A stretch of 64,000 nt of DNA from Clostridia bacterium (GTDB lineage Bacteria > Bacillota > Clostridia > UBA1381 > UBA9506). Shown here in pieces: positions 16,712-24,110 of the stretch (its first letter is position 1; each line of letters starts with the position of its first letter). Below the pieces are notes generated by a model. That model was not told the DNA's origin, did no database searches, and saw only the letters and a list, made by a program, of their open reading frames with translations. A program made the translations under genes and the position numbers. Location of the stretch: the NCBI GenBank assembly GCA_017416855.1, contig JAFQAZ010000011.1:124001-188000 (forward strand). Reading direction: 5' to 3'.

Positions 16712-17596
16712 TTAGGCTTTCTTTTGGCTTTTTCTGAAATGCACAGGTGTAGAGCCTGTGTGTTTTTTAAAGACTTCAATAAAATAGCTGGTTGTTCCAA
16801 AACCAGTATCTGATGCAATTTTTGTTATGGTTTCATTCGTAGAAACCAAAAGTTTTTTAGCATGGCGTAACCTTATATCGATCAGATATTCGTTAAAGCT
16901 TTTTCCAATAAATTTGTTAAAAACTTTCGAAAAGTAATTATAACTCATAAAACACATGTCTGCTGCCTGTTTCATATTTACAGGGTTCGAATAGTTATTT
17001 TCCATATAATCAAGGACATTACAGAGATGTTGGGCAATATTTTCATCAATAGATGAAGAGAGTGCGTTTCCGTTTTTTTCGTATTCTCTTACTATATATA
17101 AAAAAATTTTAAAGATATTCAGCTTTACTGAAAGCTCAAATCCGTATTTTCTTTCTGTAAATTCATGCAGGATTTCTGCGAAAGCAGAGGGGAGATCAGT
17201 TTTATCTAGATTGTGACCGGAAAAAATTTTCTGCTGGGTCGAATGGCCAGACATAAAAAGAAGAAAATATTTTGCCTCTGCTATGCTTTGCTCGTTACCG
17301 TATAATAATTCGGGCAAAACTTTAACGACGATATAGCTGTTTTTCTCCGTTCCGCATGAATACACAGAGTGAATTTCATTTGAATTGATGACGATCATTT
17401 CTCCTTTTTTAAATGTGTATTTTATGCCGTTTAAATATGCTTCAAACATACCATCAGTACAGTATAAAATTTCGATATAGTCATGATAATGTGCACTAAC
17501 CATACAGTCTTTTCCGCAAATACACTCTAAATGGCTGTTAAACATATATGTAGAGAGAGAAATTTTCCGTTCTTCTTTATAAAATGTTTGATTCAT
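16712..17596 (-). CDS. AraC family transcriptional regulator
   Basis: The protein of about 294 residues has an N-terminal cupin-like sensor domain (AHYHDYIEILYCTDG, then KKGEMIVINSNEIHSV) and a C-terminal double helix-turn-helix of the AraC/XylS type (MKQAADMCFMSYNYFSKVFN, ITKIASDTGFGTTSYFIEVF, with the final HTGSTPVHFR). It is divergent from the lyxose isomerase-like and GH42 genes, so it very likely controls them in response to a sugar. I use the ATG at 17596, which has GGGTGA upstream, over a GTG four codons earlier. Confidence 0.9.
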   Translation of the reverse strand: MNQTFYKEERKISLSTYMFNSHLECICGKDCMVSAHYHDYIEILYCTDGMFEAYLNGIKYTFKKGEMIVINSNEIHSVYSCGTEKNSYIVVKVLPELLYGNEQSIAEAKYFLLFMSGHSTQQKIFSGHNLDKTDLPSAFAEILHEFTERKYGFELSVKLNIFKIFLYIVREYEKNGNALSSSIDENIAQHLCNVLDYMENNYSNPVNMKQAADMCFMSYNYFSKVFNKFIGKSFNEYLIDIRLRHAKKLLVSTNETITKIASDTGFGTTSYFIEVFKKHTGSTPVHFRKSQKKA

Positions 17597-17634
17597 ATTA
17601 TCACCCACAAGATAAAATAACGATATTTTTAAGT

Positions 17635-17648
17635 GATATTATTATATC
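17635..17648. promoter_or_regulatory. Candidate AraC operator in the divergent intergenic region
   Basis: The inverted repeat GATAT-TATT-ATATC is centred about 28 bases before a perfect TATAAT box (17668-17673). No -35 match exists 17 bp before that box, as expected for an activator-dependent promoter. The site is short and A+T-rich, so chance occurrence is possible. Confidence 0.35.
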
Positions 17649-17667
17649 ATATAGATAATCAAAATGG

Positions 17668-17673
17668 TATAAT
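17668..17673 (+). promoter_or_regulatory. -10 box of the lyxose isomerase-GH42 operon
   Basis: A consensus TATAAT lies 33 bases before the start codon; a recognisable -35 element is missing. Confidence 0.45.
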
Positions 17674-17706
17674 TTTTTTAAATAAGATAAAAAAGGAGAG
17701 AGGACT

Positions 17707-18252
17707 ATGTTAACAAAATCAGATTATGAAAAATACAGTAGTGAAGCAAAAGAATATTTGAAAAAGGCGGGAATTGCAATCACCAAAGAAGAAGAGGCCA
17801 GGATAGAAGTGGCTGAATATGAACTTGGCTGTATTGATAAAGTAGGTCTGGAGCTTGTTGTTTATGTCAACACAGAACGTTGCTGTGCCAAGGAACTGGT
17901 TTTGCTGCCTTACCAGACCTGCCCGGAACACAGACATCCTGAGATCAACGGGGAAATCGGAAAAGAGGAAACGTTCAGATGTCGATATGGTACAGTTTAT
18001 TTGTATGTCGAAGGAGAAGGCCCTGATGAAATAAAAGCTAAAAAACCAGAGGGTATGGAAGAATATTTTACATGCCGAAAGGAAATCATTTTAAATCCCG
18101 GCGAGCAATATACCATTATGCCCGATACTCTTCATTGGTTTCAGGCCGGTAGTGAAGGTGCTGTGGTATCAGAATTTTCAACTAAAAGTCGTGATGAGTA
18201 TGACATCTACACCGATCCAAGGATTGATGCCGCAGGAAAACGCAACGTATAA
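17707..18252 (+). CDS. D-lyxose ketol-isomerase family cupin
   Basis: The 181-residue protein is a cupin of the D-lyxose isomerase type. The metal ligands expected for the family are visible: His75 and His77 in CPEHRHPE, Glu87/Glu88 in GKEETFRCRYGTVYLY, and His143 in MPDTLHWFQ. The family interconverts D-lyxose and D-xylulose, and D-mannose and D-fructose, using Mn2+. It is 22-28 bases upstream of the GH42 gene and divergent from an AraC regulator, so it likely processes a sugar released or imported for that pathway. No kinase or transporter is adjacent. The exact substrate is not determined by sequence. Confidence 0.82.
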   Translation: MLTKSDYEKYSSEAKEYLKKAGIAITKEEEARIEVAEYELGCIDKVGLELVVYVNTERCCAKELVLLPYQTCPEHRHPEINGEIGKEETFRCRYGTVYLYVEGEGPDEIKAKKPEGMEEYFTCRKEIILNPGEQYTIMPDTLHWFQAGSEGAVVSEFSTKSRDEYDIYTDPRIDAAGKRNV

Positions 18253-18280
18253 AAAATAATAAAACTACAGGAGAATGAAT

Positions 18281-20332
18281 ATGAAATACTTTGATCATAT
18301 TATTTATGGAACGCAGTATTACAGAGCGCCAACACCTTTGGAGTCGGAATGGGAAGCTGATATTATAAAAATGGAGGAGCTTGGTATAGAAGCAATGCAG
18401 ATTCGCGTTCAATGGCGTCAGAATGAGCGCGGTGAGAACAATTACTACTTTGATGATGTTGACAAGCTCTTTGACCTGGCAGAAAAACACAACAAAAAGG
18501 TTGTGTTTAAGTTTCTTTTGGAAACGGCTCCACAGTATATATTTGATACATACGGCGGCACACGAATGAATCCTGATGGTACACCCATTGTACCCACCAG
18601 TCACGGCGCGTTTTATGTTGGCGGTTGGTTACCTTGCTTTGACAACGAAATGGTTGTTGAGCGCGCTAAAAAATTTGTCCGTGTGTTTACGGAGAGATAT
18701 CATAAGCGCTCGTCTCTTATCCTGTGGCATGTGTGGAACGAGCCTAGAACACGCCCTACAGGTGACTGTGCCTGCAAGCATTGCCAAAAGCGATGGAGAG
18801 AGCATCTTAAGGAACAGTATAAAACCATAGAGAATTTCAACGAATTTTTCGGTCTTGCTGAAACAGATTTTGAGTCAATACCATATTCAGGCGTGCCGCA
18901 CGGATACTGGGATTTTTATAACTACAGAAAATGGCGTGCGGGAGAAGCCTTGCACGATAAGCTTAAATTTGTATATGATGAAATCAGAGAGATCGATAAA
19001 ACAAGACCAATTATGAGCCATGTCGGGATTTGCTCCATTTTTCAAAACAGCTTTGATGATAACAGTGATGATTATACAGTATCGAAGGCCGTTGATTTTT
19101 ACGGAACGTCTTGCTTTATTACCAGCGCATTCCAAACGGAAGAAGAGGTCAAGCTGTATACACCTATGTTATGTGATTATTTAAGAGGGATTGATGAAAA
19201 CTTTTTTGTGCACGAGGTCTATGCTGACTGGGGCGCCTGGTACGATCCGGAACGGCCGGAGGTGCTTAGATATATGCTTTGGAGTATTATATCTCATGGT
19301 GCAAAAGGTCTTGTATACTGGCAAATGAGAGCCGAAAGACTTGGTTTAGAGAATAATCTTGCAGGGTTTGTCAACATGGATGGTACAGACAAACCGATTA
19401 CCAAAGTGGTAGGAGAGGTAGGTAAAATTCTTGCAGATAACAAGGAGCTGTTTGCAGCCAGCACACCTAAAAAAGCAGATATTGTATTTGTATATGACTT
19501 TGATTCTATGCTTATGTCGGCCGTTGAAGATCATGGCGATGAGCTGTTTGTGGCAGAAAAACATCCCAATGCGGTCAATTACTATAATACTGCTGTTCAC
19601 GGTATGTATAAACTGATGATGGAGGAAGGCTACCGTGTAGATTTTATAGACAGCCGTGACATCGAGAAAATTGCCGGTTATAAGGTTGCGTATGTTCCCT
19701 ATGGGGCAATGCTGGATGGAGCAACAGAAAAAACTCTTAAAAGCTTTGTAGAAAATGGTGGGACTTTACTCCTTGATGAAGGCTTCGGCTTAAGGCAGCA
19801 GAATACCTGGCTTACTAACCGTGTGCATTTTACAGATCTGATTGATGCCTGCTGGCATAACAGAGTCAGAGACTTTAAGAATAGAAACGAAGCCTTTACA
19901 CTAGAAGGAAAACGCGTTACCATTAAGCCTTACAGAACAGATTACGAGGTTAAAAATGCTGAAATTCTTGCAACCTTTAATGATGGTCTGCCAGCTATTT
20001 CAAAGGTGTCATTGGGGAAGGGAGCGATTATTCTCTTTGGAACCAGCATCGGTTATAGCTATAGCGAATTTGGCGAGGAAGGCTGGAAGAAATTTATTTC
20101 ACACCTTATTGGAAATGCTGATAAAATGAAAAGCTACGGCAAGGAGATCATTACAACTATAAATGAAACACCGGATGGTGAACTGTATTATCTATTCAAT
20201 ATAGGTAAAGATGATGCTTATATTGACTTTGTATTTGATCAGATAATCTTTGGTGCAGAATTCTCAGACAACAGTAAGTTCCTTATAAAAGCAGGAGATG
20301 TTGCATGTTTTTATGTTAAAAAACAGATTTAA
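18281..20332 (+). CDS. Glycoside hydrolase family 42 (beta-galactosidase-like)
   Basis: The protein of about 683 residues has an N-terminal (beta/alpha)8 barrel with the acid/base Glu in LWHVWNEP (about residue 154) followed by a Cys cluster GDCACKHCQKRW, and a likely nucleophile Glu in FFVHEVYADWGAW (about residue 312). A trimerisation/amidotransferase-like domain follows (VAYVPYGAMLDGATEKTLK, then ENGGTLLLDEGFG), and a small C-terminal beta domain. This is GH42 order. No signal peptide is present, so it acts on imported short beta-galactosides or arabinosides. The start at 18281 has AGGAG seven bases upstream; an ATG at 18275 is too close. Confidence 0.87.
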   Translation: MKYFDHIIYGTQYYRAPTPLESEWEADIIKMEELGIEAMQIRVQWRQNERGENNYYFDDVDKLFDLAEKHNKKVVFKFLLETAPQYIFDTYGGTRMNPDGTPIVPTSHGAFYVGGWLPCFDNEMVVERAKKFVRVFTERYHKRSSLILWHVWNEPRTRPTGDCACKHCQKRWREHLKEQYKTIENFNEFFGLAETDFESIPYSGVPHGYWDFYNYRKWRAGEALHDKLKFVYDEIREIDKTRPIMSHVGICSIFQNSFDDNSDDYTVSKAVDFYGTSCFITSAFQTEEEVKLYTPMLCDYLRGIDENFFVHEVYADWGAWYDPERPEVLRYMLWSIISHGAKGLVYWQMRAERLGLENNLAGFVNMDGTDKPITKVVGEVGKILADNKELFAASTPKKADIVFVYDFDSMLMSAVEDHGDELFVAEKHPNAVNYYNTAVHGMYKLMMEEGYRVDFIDSRDIEKIAGYKVAYVPYGAMLDGATEKTLKSFVENGGTLLLDEGFGLRQQNTWLTNRVHFTDLIDACWHNRVRDFKNRNEAFTLEGKRVTIKPYRTDYEVKNAEILATFNDGLPAISKVSLGKGAIILFGTSIGYSYSEFGEEGWKKFISHLIGNADKMKSYGKEIITTINETPDGELYYLFNIGKDDAYIDFVFDQIIFGAEFSDNSKFLIKAGDVACFYVKKQI

Positions 20333-20351
20333 ATAACGGTATAAAAATTGC

Positions 20352-20385
20352 AAAATAGTAACCAATTGGTTACTATTTTCTTTTA
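20352..20385 (+). terminator. Terminator after the GH42 gene (perfect palindrome)
   Basis: A 28-bp perfect palindrome (20352-20379) can form a 12-bp stem with an AATT loop, followed by CTTTT. It sits 20 bases after the GH42 stop. The short U tract is modest, but the palindrome is unlikely by chance. Confidence 0.75.
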
Positions 20386-20843
20386 TGATGATAGAAAATA
20401 AAGAAAATGAATAAGATATTTGCGACGAATCGACCTGATAGCAACAGAGAAGTCTGCAATGGCGAAACAAATACAATATAACAATCATTTTATAAATGGT
20501 AAATTGTATTGTTAAAACAATCAATTGAATCAGACAAAATAAAATTTTAAAAATATTTGTTCATCTTGTAATCGAACAGAAATTATCGAAATGAAGGAAT
20601 GTTCAAACGGGTTGCTGGAAAACGCGTAGAAACAGAATGATTTTTGTCCGCTCATACAAAAATGAATAAAATGGGTACGAAAAAGAAATTTGACAGAAAA
20701 AACTAATGTACGGTGAAAAAATAATTTTGACAAAAATCAAATGATAAATCTGACTTAAATTAAAAAAGCTTTATATTTTGCTTTGAATTAAATCCAAAAG
20801 ACCAATCATAAAGTTTATTTTCAAAATTTTCAGGGAGAAGGGC
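20386..20843. other. A+T-rich intergenic stretch without a supported gene
   Basis: About 460 bases with no ORF that has a ribosome binding site and credible composition. Two short segments look coding-like on the plus strand: one reads IRYLRRIDLIATEKSAMAKQ from about 20415, another reads CSSCNRTEIIEMKECSNG from about 20557 before an in-frame stop. They may be decayed remnants of a lost gene, but I cannot name a family. Confidence 0.35.
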
Positions 20844-20872
20844 TTGACAGAGTGCAATTCAGGTGCTATAAT
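20844..20872 (+). promoter_or_regulatory. Consensus sigma-A promoter of the tyrosine recombinase gene
   Basis: TTGACA and TATAAT, both full consensus, are separated by exactly 17 bp. This is the strongest-looking promoter in the window, which is unusual for a recombinase gene and suggests repression or leader control. Confidence 0.85.
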
Positions 20873-20883
20873 TGAAATATATC

Positions 20884-20915
20884 GAATTATACAAAATAAG
20901 AATTTTGTATAATTC
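20884..20915 (+). repeat. Perfect 14-bp inverted repeat in the recombinase leader
   Basis: GAATTATACAAAAT and ATTTTGTATAATTC are perfect inverted copies with a 4-base AAGA spacer. They begin about 12 bases after the -10 box and end a few bases before AGAGGAGGG. The element could be a 5' stem protecting the mRNA, an operator for autoregulation, or a recombinase-binding site; there is no U tract, so it is not an ordinary terminator. Confidence 0.75.
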
Positions 20916-20930
20916 AGAGGAGGGAAAATT

Positions 20931-21902
20931 ATGAAAAATTTGTATCAGGACGCACCGTACTTCGTCAGGGATTTTATCACATATATGGAAGCCATTCGCG
21001 GTAAATCCAAAAATACTGTTCAGGAATACTATTTTGATCTGCGCACCTTTCTTCGTTATATGAAAGTTTTACGATCACAAGCGTCTTTAGATGAATTTGA
21101 AAACATTGCTATTAATGATATTGATATTGATTTTATTAAAACCATTACGTTACACGATTTGTACGAGTTTCTATCGTACACATCTTCAGAACGGTTAAAC
21201 AACGCCAACTCACGTGCAAGAAAAGTTGCTGCGCTTCGTTCCTTCTTTAAATATCTTCATTCTAAAGAAAAGCTGATATCAGATAATCCTGCCCGCGATC
21301 TGGACTCTCCTAAGATTCCGAAATCTTTACCAAAGTATTTAACACTTTCAGAAAGTCGTGATTTGCTAAAAAGCATTGATGGAAACGATAAATTACGTGA
21401 TTATGCCATTATTACCTTGTTTTTAAACTGTGGTATGCGTTTATCTGAATTGGCAGGCATTAATTTACGCGATATAAAAGACGATAAACTGACAGTTATC
21501 GGTAAAGGTAACAAAGAACGCGTGATTTATTTGAATCAAGCCTGCATTAAAGCTGTCGATAGCTACATAAAAAATGAGCGCCCCGTGGAAGGTATTAAAG
21601 CCCCTCACGGTAACGCTCTTTTTATCAGCCGAAACAAGCAACGAATCAGTGTAAAAACCATACAGCATCTGGTAAAAAAACATTTAAAGGCTGCAGGTCT
21701 TGATGATACTAAATATTCAGTTCATAAACTAAGGCACACAGCTGCAACGCTGATGTATCAGCATGGACATGTGGATGTGCGTGTATTACAGGAAATTTTA
21801 GGACATACAAACCTTGCTACTACGCAGATTTACACACATTTAGACAGTCAACAGCTTCGGAATGCGGCCGACAGTAATCCTTTGGCTGATATGGATGAAT
21901 AA
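20931..21902 (+). CDS. Tyrosine recombinase (XerC/XerD family)
   Basis: The 323-residue protein has an N-terminal SAM-like core-binding domain (GKSKNTVQEYYFDLRTFLRY) and a catalytic domain with all active-site residues: Arg in CGMRLSELAGI, Lys in IGKGNKERVI, HxxR in HKLRHTAATLM, His in LGHTN and the Tyr nucleophile in TTQIYTHLD. Size and composition are those of chromosomal XerC/D or clostridial Xer homologues rather than phage integrases; there are no phage genes around. Role in chromosome dimer resolution is likely but the dif site is not proven. Its stop codon directly abuts that of the convergent xth gene. Confidence 0.88.
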   Translation: MKNLYQDAPYFVRDFITYMEAIRGKSKNTVQEYYFDLRTFLRYMKVLRSQASLDEFENIAINDIDIDFIKTITLHDLYEFLSYTSSERLNNANSRARKVAALRSFFKYLHSKEKLISDNPARDLDSPKIPKSLPKYLTLSESRDLLKSIDGNDKLRDYAIITLFLNCGMRLSELAGINLRDIKDDKLTVIGKGNKERVIYLNQACIKAVDSYIKNERPVEGIKAPHGNALFISRNKQRISVKTIQHLVKKHLKAAGLDDTKYSVHKLRHTAATLMYQHGHVDVRVLQEILGHTNLATTQIYTHLDSQQLRNAADSNPLADMDE

Positions 21903-22655
21903 CTATTTTAAAAGCAGACCAACCGGACAATGATCGCTGCCAAAAACGTCCGTATAAATTAGCGAATCTTCAATTTGGCTCTGCAAACTGTCAGAAACAA
22001 TAAAATAATCAATGCGCCAACCGGCATTTTTAGCTCTGGCTTGAAAACGGTAAGACCACCAACTATAAATTCCCTCCTTATCAGGATATAAATAACGGAA
22101 GGAATCCGTAAAACCAGAAGCCAGTAATTCAGTCATTTTGCCACGTTCTTCGTCCGAAAACCCTGCGTTTTTGCGGTTCGTTTTCGGATTTTTTAAATCT
22201 ATTTCATTGTGGGCTACATTTAAGTCACCGCATAAGATAACTGGCTTACGCGTAGCTAAATTCTTTAAAAATTCTCTGAAATCATTTTCCCATTCCATAC
22301 GGTAATCCAGGCGCTTTAAGCCATCCTGTGCATTAGGTGTATAGCAATTTACGAGGTAAAAATCATCAAATTCCAATGTAATAGTTCTGCCTTCGTGGCT
22401 ATGCTGTTCAATGCCAATATCATATTGTACAGATATAGGTTCAATTCTTGTAAAAACGGCTGTACCTGAATATCCTTTCTTTTCAGCACTGTTCCAGAAC
22501 TGTTTATAATCATCAAGAATAATTTCAGCCTGACCCTCCTGCATTTTCGTTTCCTGCACACAAAAAATATCTGCTTGTTCTTGTTTAAAAAAGTCTAAAA
22601 AGCCTTTTTCCAAGCAGGCACGAAGACCGTTTACATTCCAGGATATTAACTTCAT
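21903..22655 (-). CDS. xth: Exodeoxyribonuclease III
   Basis: A 250-residue endonuclease/exonuclease/phosphatase-fold protein. [27 protein letters not shown] (metal Glu), [29 protein letters not shown] and GSDHCPVGL are the standard motifs of ExoA/Xth. It cleaves DNA 5' of AP sites and removes 3' blocking groups. I start at the ATG with GGGGAG upstream; a TTG eight codons earlier overlaps the end of fmt. It is the last gene of the recX-priA-def-fmt-xth cluster. Confidence 0.95.
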   Translation of the reverse strand: MKLISWNVNGLRACLEKGFLDFFKQEQADIFCVQETKMQEGQAEIILDDYKQFWNSAEKKGYSGTAVFTRIEPISVQYDIGIEQHSHEGRTITLEFDDFYLVNCYTPNAQDGLKRLDYRMEWENDFREFLKNLATRKPVILCGDLNVAHNEIDLKNPKTNRKNAGFSDEERGKMTELLASGFTDSFRYLYPDKEGIYSWWSYRFQARAKNAGWRIDYFIVSDSLQSQIEDSLIYTDVFGSDHCPVGLLLK

Positions 22656-22675
22656 ATTCCACTCTCCCCCGTCGT

Positions 22676-23608
22676 TCAACCTAACACAGAACCGATTGTA
22701 AAGTTGTTTCCCTTTACATAATCTTCAACCGTCATTTTGCGTTTGCCTTCCATTTGGATTTCGCTGATTTTCAAGACTCCAGAGCCACATTTTACTGTCA
22801 AGCTATTTCCCTTTACAGATAGTATTTCACCGTGTTCGCCTGTTAAGTTTTCTCCCTTTTCGGGAACTGCGGTAACAATTTTCATCAATTTACCTTCATA
22901 TAAGGTATGAGCATAAGGATAAGAATTCATGCCCCTGATGAGCCAGCATATCTCTTCTGCAGACTTTGAAAAATCAATCCTTGCCGTTTCTTTGTTGATC
23001 ATTGGAGCATAACAGGAGTCTTCGTCTACCTGCTTTTCAGGCTTTAATGTGCCGCTTTCCAATGCTCTGATTGTTTCCAGCAGCACTTCTCTACCCAATA
23101 CACTCAATTTATCGTGCAATGTTTCCCCGGTTTCGGTTTCAGTAATCTCTACCTCTTTTTTGATTAACATATCACCGGTATCAAGACCTACATCCATCTG
23201 CATAGTGGTAACACCGGTTTTGGTTTCGCCGTTAATAATACTCCATTGAATTGGTGCGGCGCCGCGGTATTTTGGAAGTAAAGATGCGTGAACATTAATA
23301 CAGCCGTACTTTGGTAAATCAAGGACGCGCTTTGGCAGAATTTTGCCGTAAGCTACAACAACAAAAAGATCTGCATTGATGGACTTTAAAGTATTAAAAC
23401 TGCCATCATCCTTCATTTTTTCAGGTTGAAAAACCGGGATATTATGTGAAATAGCGCATTCTTTTACCGGTGGTGGTGTCAGTTTATGCCCCCTGCCCTT
23501 CGGTTTATCTGCCTGGGTAACAACCAGGGCGATTTCGTGACCAGCTTCTATTAGTCCTTCAAGGCAAGGCACAGAAAAATCGGGGGTTCCCATAAATACA
23601 ATTTTCAA
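22676..23608 (-). CDS. fmt: Methionyl-tRNA formyltransferase
   Basis: The product of about 310 residues has [18 protein letters not shown], the formyl-folate site [37 protein letters not shown] with the catalytic Asn/His, and [13 protein letters not shown]. It formylates initiator Met-tRNA using 10-formyl-THF. The start is TTG with AGGAGG nine bases upstream; that ribosome binding site lies inside the last codons of def, indicating coupling. The gene pair def-fmt works in one pathway (addition and later removal of the formyl group). Confidence 0.96.
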   Translation of the reverse strand: MKIVFMGTPDFSVPCLEGLIEAGHEIALVVTQADKPKGRGHKLTPPPVKECAISHNIPVFQPEKMKDDGSFNTLKSINADLFVVVAYGKILPKRVLDLPKYGCINVHASLLPKYRGAAPIQWSIINGETKTGVTTMQMDVGLDTGDMLIKKEVEITETETGETLHDKLSVLGREVLLETIRALESGTLKPEKQVDEDSCYAPMINKETARIDFSKSAEEICWLIRGMNSYPYAHTLYEGKLMKIVTAVPEKGENLTGEHGEILSVKGNSLTVKCGSGVLKISEIQMEGKRKMTVEDYVKGNNFTIGSVLG

Positions 23609-23612
23609 TCTG

Positions 23613-24092
23613 TTATGCCTCCTCAACTACGTTTTCAGGATTTACATATTCAATGACCTTATCAGTATAGATTGTTCCGTTTAAATGGTCAATTTCGTGG
23701 CAAAAAGCTCGTGCCAGCAGACCTTCGCCTTCGTATTCAACGGTTTCTCCGTCTAGATTCAGACCACGGACAATGACCTTTTCAGGACGTTCTACAATTC
23801 CCCAGACACCGGGTACAGAGAGACAGCCTTCCATATCCTGAACAGCCCCCTTCTGATATACAACAACAGGGTTAATGAGTGTGATAGGGCCTTCGCCGAC
23901 GTCGATCACAATAATACGCTTTAAAATGCCAACCTGCGGTGCAGCAAGACCGACGCCATTCTTTTCCTGCATGGTTTCCAGCATATCAGCAGCCAGACTC
24001 TTGATTTTATCATCAATTTCCGTTATTTCACGGGATTTTTTCCGTAAACGGTCATCATCGTTCTCTACAATTAAAACATTTCTTAATGCCAT
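23613..24092 (-). CDS. def: Peptide deformylase
   Basis: All three family motifs are present in 159 residues: GVGLAAPQVG (motif I), EGCLSVPG (motif II, metal Cys) and CHEIDHLNG (motif III, HExxH metal site). It removes the formyl group from nascent proteins. It lies between priA and fmt, the common Firmicutes order. Confidence 0.97.
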   Translation of the reverse strand: MALRNVLIVENDDDRLRKKSREITEIDDKIKSLAADMLETMQEKNGVGLAAPQVGILKRIIVIDVGEGPITLINPVVVYQKGAVQDMEGCLSVPGVWGIVERPEKVIVRGLNLDGETVEYEGEGLLARAFCHEIDHLNGTIYTDKVIEYVNPENVVEEA

Positions 24093-24110
24093 TTTTATTC
24101 ATCCTTTCGG

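Noticed and set aside
20530-20733. Minus-strand 67-residue ORF in the recombinase upstream gap
   Set aside because: It is Phe/Ser-rich, has no ribosome binding site, and the plus-strand reading is more protein-like; no support for either as a living gene.
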